From the NCBI GenBank assembly GCA_946965045.2, contig OX337240.1, positions 2,480,001 to 2,544,000 of the forward strand: a DNA stretch of 64,000 bases, written 5' to 3'. Position numbers and translations under genes: made by a program. The notes below the pieces were generated by a model, which searched no databases, had not been told where the DNA came from, and worked only from the letters and a program-made list of their open reading frames with translations. This DNA comes from Epithemia pelagica. Its lineage: Eukaryota; Bacillariophyta; Bacillariophyceae; Surirellales; Surirellaceae. Of this stretch, positions 41,675 to 53,338 are shown one piece after another (within the stretch, counting starts at the first letter, position 1; each line of letters begins with the position of its first letter).

Positions 41675-43212
41675 CTGTCAAACCGTTCTTCCGCCGACAC
41701 AAGACGACAGTTCGACCCAGATGGCGGAGCCGGAAGTCGTGGAGACGCGACTCCAGTACTACTAGTAGTAGTAGTGGTAGATGCCATGGGATTCTTTGCT
41801 GGTTGTGTAGTAGTAGTGGCAGGGAACGAACATGGACACCACCGGTCCAAATGTTCACCGACGACCGTGGAAGGAGCAGTCCCCATTCGGCAGCAGCCTC
41901 CGTCTTGACGGGTCTGGAGGACAGAGCAGTTGGTTTGTGGACAGGTTCGATTCCAGTATCCCACACACCCAAAACTGCCCCCCAGCAATGGCAGCAGCTC
42001 CGCCATGTCCATCCTCCATGTCGACTGGAAATGGTGGTGAAAATCATTGGCCCGGCACTACTACGTGCCCCTCCTTGCGAGTGCCAGAGCGGTGTGGGTG
42101 TTGCCGGTTGGCCATTGTTGTGGTTTGGGTCGCAGTTGTTGTGGTTTGGGTGGGTGAGTGGGTGGTTGGTTGAGACTTTATATCGTAGTGTCTCAATGGT
42201 CCTGCGACTTGTCGGGCCGTCGTCATCATGCTATCCAGTCGTCTTGGTTGCTGGATGCAACCAGGGGGAATCGCATGACTGGGGGCCGTTGTACGTACAG
42301 TCTTGTTCCTGAAGCAACATCATCATCACCCATTTCTCTACCACAGCCGAGTGTCGGTTCCCAAACGCGAGGCTTGTTCCAATCCTGTACAGTCCCGATC
42401 CAAGACTCCAGCCATGGGAGGCATGGTTCTGGCAGACATTTTTGGATCCACAAGGGTCTCTCTCGTGGTCGTGTAGAGTTGTTGTGCTTCTTGTGGGTCG
42501 TTTCGAATAAGGTCTACCAATAATAATACGATGGTGGCGAGATTTCTGGCCATCACGACGGGTGATGCTTACAGAAATGTCGTTTGTTGATCTGGTGAGG
42601 AGGAGGAGGACAAGGACGGCGGCGCATGATCTGACATCACCATCCCACAACCGCAGAAACGACTTGTTGTGGATCGATCAATTCCAAGGTCGTCGAGGTG
42701 AACAGGGAACACCATGAAAGAGAGGAATCTTTGTACTTTTGTTTGTGTATCTTGAACAACATAATTGATGTCACGGCAACAGATACTGAGCGGCGTGTCA
42801 TGTAGTCTATGTGCGATTGCCTCGATCCGTAGTCCGAGCTCGATGCGTTCGTCCGTCGGTCCTTCCATGACCGGGGGCGGTCCGATGCATGCCAGCCTTG
42901 TCGACAGCGATTTTTTTCGTCGCGGCACAGTTGCGGGAATACGCACAGAACACTGTCGGTCGCATATGATATAAAAAAGATTCACAAGGGTATCTTTTTT
43001 GGCGTGTGTTGCTCTCCATCCCATTGAATAGAGATCTATCCCTCTCGTTCGACATGTCTGTATCATTCAATTTTTGTTTGTGGTTGCTGTCTGGAACAAA
43101 GAGACACACTGGTGGTACTCCAGACGCCTAGTGAAAAGATTCACAAGGAAGAAGACCAATCAAACGATTGTTTGTACAAACGAGTGTTTGAAAGAAGAAG
43201 AGCAAAATCATA
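41675..43212. other. Region with only weak minus-strand frames
   Basis: A 72-codon minus-strand frame at 42338-42556 and Ser/Thr-rich frames at 41560-42047 may be upstream exons or remnants of the JmjC gene, but I cannot support a model. The shared 20-mer is at 42797. The stretch just before 43213 should hold the promoter of the membrane-protein gene. Confidence 0.35.
42797..42816 (+). promoter_or_regulatory. Shared 20-mer upstream of membrane-protein gene (copy 3)
   Basis: Identical to 25550-25569 and 30806-30825, here about 400 nt upstream of ATG 43213 and preceded by a similar GATGTCACGGCAAC block. The downstream gene is not a Kelch gene. Confidence 0.35.
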
Positions 43213-46200
43213 ATGGTCTTGACTCATGAAATTGTGGATGGTGTGGAAGCCAAATTAAGCATTCATGGTGTCTTGGAAAAGACCAAGTACACCTTATTTT
43301 ATTCCATGGTGGGTGTGGTGTGCCTCACCATTTTGATCTCCTACGGCAGTGTGGCCTTGGTGCTGGAAACGATTGCTCGCAACAATCCCAATTGGAAAAC
43401 CTGGCAACGCTTTGACACATCCAATAATGCCTTTCGAAGGCCTTCCACAGCCATTTATGTACAGGACATGGTGTCCCAGAACATTCCCTTTGCGCAACGG
43501 TGGTTTCAAGATTATGTTCGGACTACAACTACTAGCTCCTTGCAAAATGATGATAGTGCCCTCTTAGTCAAGGTGCCCTGGGATCGTCCCACAACAAATT
43601 CTGTCACCAAGCACCAGGAGGGTCCTTTCGAGCAGGAAGGCGAGGTGTCGGAATCCACCTGTTTGGTCAATTTCCTCTCCTTGGTGCAAGCAGTGTTGGT
43701 GCAAGAACCAGACCCAGCAGACACCAGCATCAACCATACTACCAGCACGATCATGACAAATCCAGAGTACGTTGAGTTGGTATTGGAGCACATGGGGTTG
43801 CGGTACAGCATTCCCATTCGTCGCGCCTTGTCGGCCTACTTGAACGAACCCCAACCCTTGGAACACTGGTTTCTGTTTCCTAGTGACAGTATCATTGCCA
43901 ACAATCCCCTCTTGGATTGTTGGATGGGCATTGTGGGGTTGCCCGAATTGGCCTGTGCGTTACAAGAAAGCACCCATGAGTGGGAAGTTTTGCGCCAAGC
44001 TGCTGCTGCTTTTTCGGATGCATCGTCCTCTTCACCTCTGCGTGAATATATTCTCTATGTGGTCCATGTGGCGGTGGTGCTGGAAACGTTGATTGCCGGT
44101 GACAATAAGGCTAAAGTCGCTGCTGGCTTGGTCCAGAATGTAGATACATTGGAAGAAATCTTGTCCATCTTGCAACAGGGTCAATGGCGTGCCCTTCAAA
44201 AACAGCAGCAGCAGTCCTAACAAGATTTCCATCGCTATGGAAGAATGTTCCAAACCATGATTCGTGAATCCGTAGGACCAACCAGGTCGTCGACGTCGAC
44301 CTTGTTTACCATGAATATACTGCAAACCATGCAACAACAAGTCGCATTGGGCCATGTGGACCAAGCCCGCGTCGGATTGACCTTGACCACGACTCGAAGC
44401 AATTCTACAACAACACAAGGTTTTCCCCGTCGTTCCGCCGAATGGACCAATGGATATACCACATGGAGTGTCGTCCATGCCATTGCCACTCAACCCTTGT
44501 ATCATCTCATCCAGTTCTTGATCCCATCCGTCACATGTCCAGCTTCTTTGGCACAAGTGTCGTCGGAATGGCTCGATCGTCACATTGTGGTAGCCGCCTT
44601 GACTCACATGATTGTCCCCACTATGAATTCATCCCTCGCAGTACTGGGAAATTTCAGTCAACCCTTTCAGCAGTACATACTGGAAGAGGAATATAATTTG
44701 CCCGAGAGTCGATGGTCCGAGGCACAACTTTTGGGAGCGCTCAATACCGAAACGATTCAGTTGTCAAGTCCATCCAAGAGCACTGTAGAAGAACGCTTGT
44801 ATGACTGGTGTGGTGAAACATGTCATTATCGAAACAGTGGTGGGCCATGGAGATTTACCAAAGATTCCATTCCTTTCTTGACCAATTTGTCCGACGAGCA
44901 ATTTCGATTGTACTATTCCATATTTTTGTGGGTCACTGGTGTTTTGACGGGCCTGGGATCCGAAATCTTTGTCTGCCTCTTGTATCTGCGTACGTGGACG
45001 GCCGACCGTGAAATGTGGTGGCGGTACGTCCAATTAATCTTTCCTCTCTTGGTCACAACTGGCTTGGCCATGGCTGCCCAGCGGGATTTTTTGTCACTTC
45101 TGTTTGTGGTGGTTGGCTTGTGGAAGTTTGGCTTTCGCGAGGTCATTATGTATCTCTACGTCGGCTTTTTGGATGTCAAGGCGCCTCGATTACTGCGAGT
45201 TGCAGACGTTTTAAATGGTCTAGGAACCATTATTCATCACAGTATTACTGTATGGTTTGCCGCCATGCAGCTGGGAGGCGTGTTTGTGCCGGACCGCTAT
45301 GTCATTGCCTGTACCACTGTACCCTTGATGCAACATTGGTTTGTTTTGCTGGCCAACGCCAATCCCAATCTTTACATTACCATTGAACTCATCTTGGAAG
45401 TCTACTTTGAATGGATTGCCTTCTCGTACATGGGACATTACTACTATGCACAGGGACTAGCGGGCGCCAAGGCACCGGCCACCATGGTCTTGGCCCATTG
45501 GTTTTATTGGCGGCCGCCACGATTGAACTCTTGGCTCCTTCTATGGAAGATGAAGACGACGATGCGATTTCCGTCAGTACCAACAATACACCCTTCCGCC
45601 ATATGCATACACGAGGCGTTCAAGTATTTGCCCGTCGCAACTCGAGCGATCTCGAGTTTCGGCCGCCCTCCAAAATGGAAATTCGCCGCAGCACGTCTAT
45701 AACAGCAAACGAAACGGACGTTAGTGGAACAGTGGACCTATGGGGAGGACTCAGCAGCAGAGAGTTGTATCAAGACAGCACATCGTTTTTGCGAGGAGGA
45801 TCCATCAATGATGATGATGGCTTTGACAATGGTCCCGACCATGCAAAGCTCGGCACCAGTCCGATGCGTCGTCGCCACACTTTCCCGAGCTCGGGATTGA
45901 TGGACCAGGAAATGAGGTCCTTGTCACTTTTTAGCAGCAAGCACAACGAGGAATCAAAACAACCAACAATCCCTCTGTCTCGTCCCGGGAAAAGTATCCT
46001 GGTAAGGAAAAATGATGATAACCCCAGTGTTGTAGGAAATGGTGAGATGAAGAACATTCCAGCGGGGGTCCATGTCCTGGATAGTCCCACGACAGGTTGG
46101 ACTAGCAGCCACGACAATCTCCTCACCCCAAATACTCGCAATAAAGGAGACCAGGAGGACGAAACTGTAAACCGTGCCGTGGAGAATAGTCCCTCTTCGC

Positions 46201-46409
46201 CTTTTCCGGGTATTGAGCAAAGCAACCGTCAACATGATAACACAAATACAGAGCTTCTCGCCACCACCCAGACGAGTAGTCCCGATCAGGAGGTTGTGAG
46301 CAAAATCAACAGTCCATTCCAAGTACTCAAAGAGCGCAATGAATATACCACCAGGAACCAGAACAAGGACTCACCCGCTACAACTTTGGAGAGGCGTTCC
46401 TTATTCTAA
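43213..46409 (+). pseudogene. Large multi-pass membrane protein gene, broken by one stop and one frameshift
   Basis: A frame from ATG 43213 runs to TAA 44218-44220 (335 residues) and continues in the same frame to 45702. Near 45500 the coding sense passes to another frame that runs to 46409, consistent with loss of one T from a T-run (HWF followed by LLAAATIELLAPS). Read through, it would be about 1,060 residues. It would have one N-terminal helix (SMVGVVCLTILISYGSVALV), a large lumenal part with a Cys pair (DWCGETCHY), about six further helices (44890-45530) and a long disordered acidic/Ser-rich tail. Family not recognised. The disruptions are few, so recent decay, readthrough or consensus error are all possible. 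Confidence 0.55.
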
Positions 46410-47338
46410 TGGGCTTTGGAACAAGCGACACCTCAAAAGAGGCGCTGATTGGGCCTGACTGTCGTGGATGAACAGAATGGGGATCCTCAAGGATGTCACA
46501 ATAACATGTTTTCTCCCAAATAACAACCCACGGAAGCGTAGTGACCAACGAATGGCTAGTATCCCTAATCTTGCCACGCAGACCACCGGCGATTCAGCGA
46601 AATTTTGACTCCCACCATTGCAACCAATCAACAACCGGAGCAGATCCGATTACCATGGTCACAATAACATGTTTTCTCCCGAATATCAATTGATCTGTTC
46701 CCATGGGAACCGAATAACCAACCAGATGCGAACACGCACGTTTTTCTCCGATCAACCAACGTCTATTTGGCATGACAGTGAGACCCATGTCGTGGTTGGA
46801 CTCGCACGACCTTCTTCTCTGTTCGATAAGGGCAAGCCTCTGTGGTAGTACCATCGACATACGATTGTGATATCCTTGAGACTCGCAGCAGGGACCTCCG
46901 GGATTATCGCTGTCCAACCAAAATCGTCCTCCAGCTCCACGACACACGTTCGAAAACATGGTAACGTGTAGGAAAAGAGTCTGCCTTATGCTGCTCCCAC
47001 TAGTGGCACTTCGTGGAGCTACAAGTCTATGGAGCGGGATCAGAAAGTACCATGCTCTACTTCTTCGCTACATCGTCTTTTCAGTTTCAAAACAGATCGT
47101 AAAAAGCCCATCAACCAAACAAAATCATTCTCAGTTGCTGATGACTCGTTGTTGACCAACCATGTCAAGAGTTTCAATGAAATCTCTGAACCCCGCGGGT
47201 TACAAGAATGTTAATTTGAGACAAGAGCCCCGTCAGTGGTCATAAAAATCCGAAATCCTTCGTCAGTTTGGTGCTCCATCTTCTCATAATTTCCAATCGA
47301 GCAAACGATCAAGCAAGCTTCTACCTTAGTCTACGATC
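46410..47338. other. Intergenic, with a 23-bp direct repeat
   Basis: No supported gene. A perfect 23-bp direct repeat beginning GTCACAATAACATG lies at 46495-46517 and 46658-46680. Confidence 0.45.
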
Positions 47339-48365
47339 ATGTTGTCATTCTCTCTTTCATTCCTCTCTGTCTTTGCGTTGACCGTTGTCAACAGTGTCTC
47401 TGCCACGGCAGCAACATGGAAGGCTTACTCGGTAGCCGCTTGTCATGGTGTTGATTTTAACACCCTTTCCTCCGCGGAACAAGAAAACTTTGCTGCAGCC
47501 ATACAGACTTCGTTCAACCGAATCCACGGACCCAACGAAGTCCTTTGGGACACGAAATGGGACGCTGTGATTCCGGATGCGTTCCCAGGTTATTCTGAGA
47601 CGCGCTTGGGTTGGCCTGAAGGGTAAGACTTTCTCGCCACCTCCTGTGCTTACATGACACGAAGAAGCATCATCTTACCCTTGTTGATATTTTTGTTATC
47701 TTTCTTGACGATACAGCGGTGGATCAAATTCCCATCTTGAATGTCACTTATGCCCGGATGACGACGACAACTTTGACGACACCCTTCCCCTTTCTTTTTC
47801 ACAAACATTCAAGCCGGATCTCGTTGAATGGGCGGCAGATCTCACCACGGAACTCCAGAGTAGCGGCCTAACTGGTTTGAAGGAGGCCACCGCTTGCTCT
47901 GTCAAAATCGACTTTACGCGAGTTGCAATGGTGGACACGGCTGTTCGTGTGCAGTGCCAGAACGTTGACTGGGGTGTTCTGACGACATCGGAGCAGCAGT
48001 TTGCGGCTTCCGAGATGCAAAACTCCTTCCATAACGTCCATTCTGTTGATAAAGACATGATGCGACTCCACGACATGAAGAGTGTTCCGGAAGTTGGAAA
48101 AGTCAACTCGTTGATTGACGTATTGATTGGTTTTGCGTGGCCTTCGAAATATGGTTATTTTACTGGAAGCTTCTCGGCCGACGTTGATGCCAAGGTAGAT
48201 GTACCAGCTGCGACCCTACGACGCACGAACACCAAAGATGTGATGGCGTTTTATCTTTGGGAAACCGAATTTGAAAAGCTTCTTCACAGGGGACCCTATT
48301 CTGCTCTTTCTCATGCCGCCGACTGTCGCATTGAAATGAAAGTTGTGGACAGCAACATGGATTGA
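47339..48365 (+). CDS. Secreted two-repeat Cys-containing protein, one intron
   Basis: Exons 47339-47622 and 47717-48365 give 310 residues. The 94-nt intron has a GTAAGA donor and TACAG acceptor and keeps frame. The N-terminus is a strong signal peptide (LSFSLSFLSVFALTVVNSVSA). Two related domains are visible, each with a hydrophobic-Cys-x-x-Val-Asp pattern, a Leu-(Ser/Thr)-x-x-Glu-Gln segment, and a Phe-Ala-Ala...Ser-Phe...His helix. Domain 1 spans about residues 28-95 and domain 2 about 165-250. An acidic Asp-run linker (HLCPDDDDNFDD) separates them. No enzymatic motif is recognised; an extracellular binding role is a guess. Confidence 0.7.
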
Positions 48366-48775
48366 GAATCGCTGCGGGTTGAGATTGGTTCGCAATCTGT
48401 TGGAGTCGATTGCAAAGCTCTGTTCTGGGGTAAGTTCGATTGGATTGGGGAATGGATAGGTTAGCAATAGGAGATCAGAAGCGTTAATATAGTAGACTCC
48501 TAGCATGATAAAAGAGGTTCTCTGTTGCGTTTCTAAATATGTTCATAAACGGGAGGCTAGTCAACCCTACCTAGTACCTTCTCGTTTTCGCTGTGAAAGT
48601 CATGTCCAAGTTCCGCTGGTCGCTAGAGCACAAGTACTTTTTCTCATTTGGATGTGGCAAAAATTAAGAAGGGCACGACAACGACACCATCTTTCAAGTA
48701 TTTATTAGAAATTCTAACACTAAAATGTATGTCCAAGATCTTATTCACCATGTTGATAAATGTGTTTCCTTCCTA
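48366..48775. other. Intergenic, no gene seen
   Basis: 3' flank of the secreted-protein gene and of the convergent methyltransferase fragment; no features recognised. Confidence 0.4.
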
Positions 48776-49232
48776 CTAGCCAGATGATTGCCCCCACCTC
48801 CCCAAGGTACACACGGGATGACCGTATCTGCGGGGGGAGTACATAAAAATGATGGCGGCCAAAAAGGTATCGCGACCGGTCCGAGTGGGTTTGCGTTGAA
48901 TGTCGGCACTGTTTTCTCGCATGCGTTGGAAATATTCCATGAGAATGGCGGCATTGGGAAAGGAGACCTGGAAGGTGTCCACATCAATCGTGGGCAGGGT
49001 AAAGCCGGCACGTTGCAAGAGTCCTCACACCACCTTCGCGTTCCAATTCCGCCATGAGGAGGGCGACGCGGAGTTCCGGTAAGGTGGTACCACCAATCAT
49101 GGCCCACATGAAACAGCCATCGGGTTTCAAAACGCGCTGGATTTCCGACAAGACTCCTGGAAGATTGTTGACCCACGGGTGTGAGTGCTGCACTCGCCCA
49201 CATGTGGTACGGAATCTCACAACAACAGACAA
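48776..49232 (-). pseudogene. C-terminal fragment of NDUFAF5-like methyltransferase
   Basis: Reading from 49232, [40 protein letters not shown] and GGV match the C-terminal part of the complex I assembly factor NDUFAF5 family. A frame change near 49028 leads to [31 protein letters not shown] and TGRDTFLAAIIFMYS in a second frame. The SAM-binding N-terminal half is absent. Intact NDUFAF5 is a mitochondrial hydroxylase acting on an Arg of a complex I subunit. This piece is a truncated, frameshifted copy; an intact gene presumably lies elsewhere. Confidence 0.75.
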
Positions 49233-49884
49233 GTTAAAACAGACTTGACCAGTTGTTAAAGACTGCTAATAATAGTCTTCTGGGAACTAAAAGTCCATCA
49301 TTTCACTATTCCCCATGCCCCATGGTTTCAAGGTCTCTGGGTGGTATGGCACAAGAGTATGTTGTTTCATGTCCTTGCGGTGTCAATGACACAATGCTCT
49401 GTTAGAGGTTATTGCTGTGGTAGGATATGATTGCGACTGCAGGACCATGCTCTGTTGAAGACAGCATTGCAATTGTGGTTCCCAAGGCAGACAAGGCAAA
49501 GGAGTTCATTGGACGCTGTTTGGCCATGATTGTGGCAATGGAAGTATTGGTCCACAAGTCTATCGTGTCGCTCTTGTTTTGGGTCTTGTCGCTGGTGCGG
49601 ATGGGTGTCACGGAATCGTTCCATACCGCCACGTGCGGGTGTCGAGGATGGGTCATCGGTTTGGTTGTTGTTTCATGGATTTCCACGTTATTGGTAGTCA
49701 GTGGTTCGACCAATAACAGGGTCCGCGCCTGCCATATAAAATGCCACAAGGGTCCCTTGGGGTAGTAGAGATAGGAGCGACATGTCGGTGGCGATTGCAA
49801 GGGGCCATCGGTGATGTTACAACCACAGCAAGATGGGCCTCGTGTTGTTTGTGTGAGTTTTTGTCAAAGTCGAGATTTTGAGGA
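49233..49884. other. Intergenic before the transposon nest
   Basis: Open frames on both strands at about 49402-49800 have no recognisable family and overlap each other. I support no gene here. Confidence 0.35.
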
Positions 49885-49992
49885 TCGCGCCTTGTGGGTG
49901 AGTATCAGGCCTACCCCCCAGCGGGGGTGAGATTTTTGCAGTCTGTCCGTCAATCATTTCAGTGATTCTCATTCTCACCCCCAAGGCGCGAC
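49885..49992. repeat. Left terminal hairpin of candidate helicase-bearing element
   Basis: 49885-49902 and 49975-49992 are inverted relative to each other at 17 of 18 positions. The inner arm is a perfect inverted match of 53321-53338 (TCGCGCCTTGGGGGTGAG). Between them is GTATCAGGCC and a C-run/G-run pair (CCCCCCAGCGGGGG). Confidence 0.8.
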
Positions 49993-50213
49993 GTCCAAAA
50001 TCAGCGATTTCCCGAGGTTGATACAAAACCCATTGCACCTCAACACATCCAACACGGAGCCAAACTTGTGAGCGTTGGTGCATGCCTCCTGAACGTTTTA
50101 AAGCCCACCGAATTGTTTCATGACCCTGTCCTCACCTCCAAGGACGTCATACCGCGTTGATTTTGCCTCCCAAACGCCTTCTCGTACCTTCCCACCACTG
50201 TAATACAAGCAAC

Positions 50214-51254
50214 ATGTCCGCCACAAGCAACCCAAGGCAAGAGGTGACCGAGAACACCCGTCATGGACCCCTTCCTGTACCCCGAACCTTGCCCGAACCC
50301 ATTTCCAATGGTCATGACCCTTTCTGCAACCGCACGTCTCTTCAAGAGGCGGTAATTTCTGCTTTTACCGACTGGCACGGCAAGACTGCCCGACATTGGC
50401 AGGTTGACGCCTGCAAAGAGGTTATCAAACGACATATTGAGCCACCAACACAAGACCTTCTTCGTCCGCTCCTCCTTGTTCGATCCACTGGTGGCGGAAA
50501 ATCAGCTGTCCGTGACATTTCTGGCTTTATGTGCGGGGGGATAACCATCACGATCGTCCCACTTCTAAGTTTGGCAGCGGATCAAACGTCGAAGCTATCC
50601 CAGCTTTCATTGGGCCAAGACCTTTCACATCGCTTGAACGTCTTCAACCTCGACGTGCTCCGATCTGCACACCTCAACAATGAACTCCGTGACAAACTGC
50701 AGGCCCTACCAAAAGAATCCTCTACAACAGTGTCTCTTTTTTCTTCACCACAAAAAATCACCAACGATCCATTGTGGCAACAAACCATTGCAAAGTGTTG
50801 CAAGCAAGGAACCCTGCGTCTTATTGCCGTGGATGAATGCCACTTGTAGGCCGCACACGGTATGGAATTCCGAGAAGAATTCGGTCACTTGGAACGATGT
50901 CTTTTCCGTATTGCCCAAAAAAACAGCCGACATCCTGTCCCTGTTTTGTTTATGACTGCCACTGCCTCACAGGCCATGCTTCACGATCTCCAGTTGTTGA
51001 CTGGTTTGTCCTTCCACCCCGAGAAAGATTTGATATGGCCCCACAATCATTCTGGAGTACAGAGGCGAAACATTTTCATCGACTTGTCGTTTAAAGATTC
51101 GCCAAGTCGAAGAATCAAAGCTGACCTTGTCAAGACCTGCAAAACTCCCGGCAACAGGAAACTAATTGTTTACTCCAATTCAAGAAAGGCCATCATCAAT
51201 CTACATGCTCAAAGCCGTCAATTGCTCAACGTCATGGAGATCCCATGTTATTGA
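50214..51254 (+). pseudogene. RecQ-like DExH helicase fragment with nonsense codon
   Basis: From ATG 50214: LLVRSTGGGKSAVRD is motif I, ITIVPLLSLAADQ motif Ia, LIAVDECHL the DExH box, and VLFMTATAS motif III. KLIVYSNSRKAI corresponds to motif IV. TAG at 50847-50849 lies two residues after DECH and the same frame then reads on to 51254. The frame ends before motifs V and VI, so even without the stop it is a truncated helicase. Its last 23 nt overlap the end of the convergent gene at 51232. Confidence 0.75.
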
Positions 51255-53229
51255 ACTTTCCAAAACAATCTTCCATTCTCGTCAATAATTGTCTATCCAT
51301 CATTTCGCAGAAGGGCTTCACAACGTCCGGTTCAATAAGAGGTGGGATTGGGGCCTCCAATTGGGCCAAGGCGTCGTTGAGGCGTCCGACAACATCCTGA
51401 TGAAGCTCAAGGGCTTGATCGTGCCGTTGTTTTACGTCAAACTGTTGCCAAATGTTGCGTAATTCCGCCAGACTATAGCGGTCTCCTGGTGTTTCTTGGA
51501 CTATCCTGTGTAGAAGGGTCAATCTATCTCCACCAGAAGCTTTCAGTCGCTTGAAGATTGTGTACCAGCTCCTTTCCGGGTGGTAGTCGGCCTGAAGGAA
51601 CAGTGCTTGCGGATAGTTAAAGATCTCGAAATAGGATAGGAGTTGTTGGATGCAATCGGTGGGAGGGGAAACAAGGTTGCAACCAGACGATGGTGAGAAA
51701 ACAGGAAACTTGAGGTATAATCCGTTCTGTGATCTTTCGGACATTGCAGCGATGATATCGTTGTATGTCTTGGTGCCAATTACTTTTCGGATAACACCGG
51801 AAGGATTTAAGTGCACATATCCACAAAGTTGATTGTAGAGATTGCCCTGGCACATGACTTGAGGAATGTGTTGTGATTGGTGAGTGTCTCGCGCAACATC
51901 CAACCAACCTTTTGCATAACGTGGTGGTAGGAGTTCGCTTCGGAAGAACAAGACGATGGGTGTTCCTACCTCCAAGAACCAAATATCTTCCAGAAAGAGC
52001 GTTCGCAAGGCAAATGAAGTAACCATTTGAATTGGGGCAGCCGAAGTACTTGATAGACCAGGCACAGCATCCGACATCAGGGACGAGGAGGGCAGTGGTA
52101 CACTGTCGCTGTCACTAGAGGATCGCTTTCGTTTGTTGGTGTTGTTATAACGACGTTGTTTTGCTGTGCCAGTGGGAGACCGTGTGACACCCTTCGTGTA
52201 GTTCTTAGCACGTCGCATCAAAGGACCACAGTGATTGGAAACCAACGACAGTGAAGATTCATCATCCGGAGTAGAAGACACAAGAACCATTGGAGGGTTT
52301 TTTTTTTCCGAGTCACCTGGGGTTCGACAAGAAAGAGGGGGGTGGCGTCGCAATGGAACCAAAAAAGAACCCTCCGTGATTTTGGGTACTTGTAACTTCA
52401 GGTTTGGATGTATATAGGGTTGCATTGCCGAAGTGGGTGGCCGACGTGTGAGATTAAGACCGGAACCGAGGAGTTCAAGGGATGACGACGAATCAGTTCC
52501 GGTGGTTTGTGCAGTCGGAGGCGCGGCGGCAGTAGAAACAGTGTACGGAGTGGTCGCTTGCTGAGGGTTGTTGTGCATGGTTGTGGTTGACGTTTGCTCA
52601 TTTATTTCGGTTCCCAAAGTACCAGCTGGTGTGGAAGCGTCCGCCTCTTTTGTACTCTGCACATTCATGGGCTTGGGAGGGGAAGATTGCGTACCAAATT
52701 GAACAAGTCCAATGGAATCGCGACGGTGCAAAACGTGAAAGGATGAAGACAAGACCGTGGAAGTTGAAGTGTTGCTGTTGTTTGAAGCGGAAGCTGCGGT
52801 GGTCTGACGTTGTGGTGGCACTGTGGGAAATAACATAGAGGGTTGAAAGACCGGTGGAGGGATCGCATGGAAGCGTGGTGTAGTTGACACCGACGAGATT
52901 GAACTGTCCATTGCTCTTGTCGAGGACGGTTCAGACCTGTTGGAAGGTTGTCCGTTGCTTCCTGGTTGAGTCCGGCAGATTTGCGGAGTTTCGTACGGAA
53001 CACCACAGGAAGCAGAGGGCAACAAAGCAACGGACGAGGTCGCGTTGCCGGTGGAGACAGGGTCGGTGTTGGCTTCTTGAGATTGAGGTGCAGATGTAGT
53101 TTCGGCGATGGGTCTGCTATCATCTGAATTCTGCGTTGTATAAGGCGGTGCGGAGGCACTACGGGTGCCGAAGGCTTTCCTGACAGCCTTTTGAGACCTT
53201 CGGGTTCGCTTGTGAGAGGATGTCGACAT
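51232..53229 (-). CDS. Unrecognised 665-aa protein within the candidate element
   Basis: 665 residues from ATG 53229. Residues 1 to about 400 are Ser/Thr/Pro/Gln-rich and disordered, starting with a basic segment (SSHKRTRRSQKAVRK) and holding another (KQRRYNNTNKRKRSS), possibly nuclear localisation signals. The C-terminal 240 residues are folded-looking: TLFLEDIWFLEVGTPIVLFF, WLDVARDTHQSQHIPQVMCQ, LCGYVHLNPSGVIRKVIGTK, then a helical end. I recognise no family. Its location between the inverted repeats suggests an element-encoded protein, perhaps DNA-binding; that is inference. Confidence 0.6.
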   Translation of the reverse strand: MSTSSHKRTRRSQKAVRKAFGTRSASAPPYTTQNSDDSRPIAETTSAPQSQEANTDPVSTGNATSSVALLPSASCGVPYETPQICRTQPGSNGQPSNRSEPSSTRAMDSSISSVSTTPRFHAIPPPVFQPSMLFPTVPPQRQTTAASASNNSNTSTSTVLSSSFHVLHRRDSIGLVQFGTQSSPPKPMNVQSTKEADASTPAGTLGTEINEQTSTTTMHNNPQQATTPYTVSTAAAPPTAQTTGTDSSSSLELLGSGLNLTRRPPTSAMQPYIHPNLKLQVPKITEGSFLVPLRRHPPLSCRTPGDSEKKNPPMVLVSSTPDDESSLSLVSNHCGPLMRRAKNYTKGVTRSPTGTAKQRRYNNTNKRKRSSSDSDSVPLPSSSLMSDAVPGLSSTSAAPIQMVTSFALRTLFLEDIWFLEVGTPIVLFFRSELLPPRYAKGWLDVARDTHQSQHIPQVMCQGNLYNQLCGYVHLNPSGVIRKVIGTKTYNDIIAAMSERSQNGLYLKFPVFSPSSGCNLVSPPTDCIQQLLSYFEIFNYPQALFLQADYHPERSWYTIFKRLKASGGDRLTLLHRIVQETPGDRYSLAELRNIWQQFDVKQRHDQALELHQDVVGRLNDALAQLEAPIPPLIEPDVVKPFCEMMDRQLLTRMEDCFGKFNNMGSP

Positions 53230-53320
53230 TATAGACTTTGTTATCAACCACTGCACCTCCACCACCGTGATGAATGCATGTGTGGTTTTGGAGTTTTGTA
53301 TCAACCTCGGGGACTTTCCG

Positions 53321-53338
53321 TCGCGCCTTGGGGGTGAG
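53321..53338. repeat. Right inverted repeat of the candidate element
   Basis: TCGCGCCTTGGGGGTGAG, the exact reverse complement of 49975-49992. The similarity extends a few bases further (GAAT/ATTC). Confidence 0.8.

Noticed and set aside
49402-49800. Overlapping open frames on both strands
   Set aside because: Neither has a credible start, a domain or a paralogue. Probably chance.
7664-50849. Reassignment of TAG as a sense codon
   Set aside because: TAG appears inside otherwise open frames at 7664, 25754 and 50847, but only in copies that are also truncated or duplicated. Intact genes do not use it internally.
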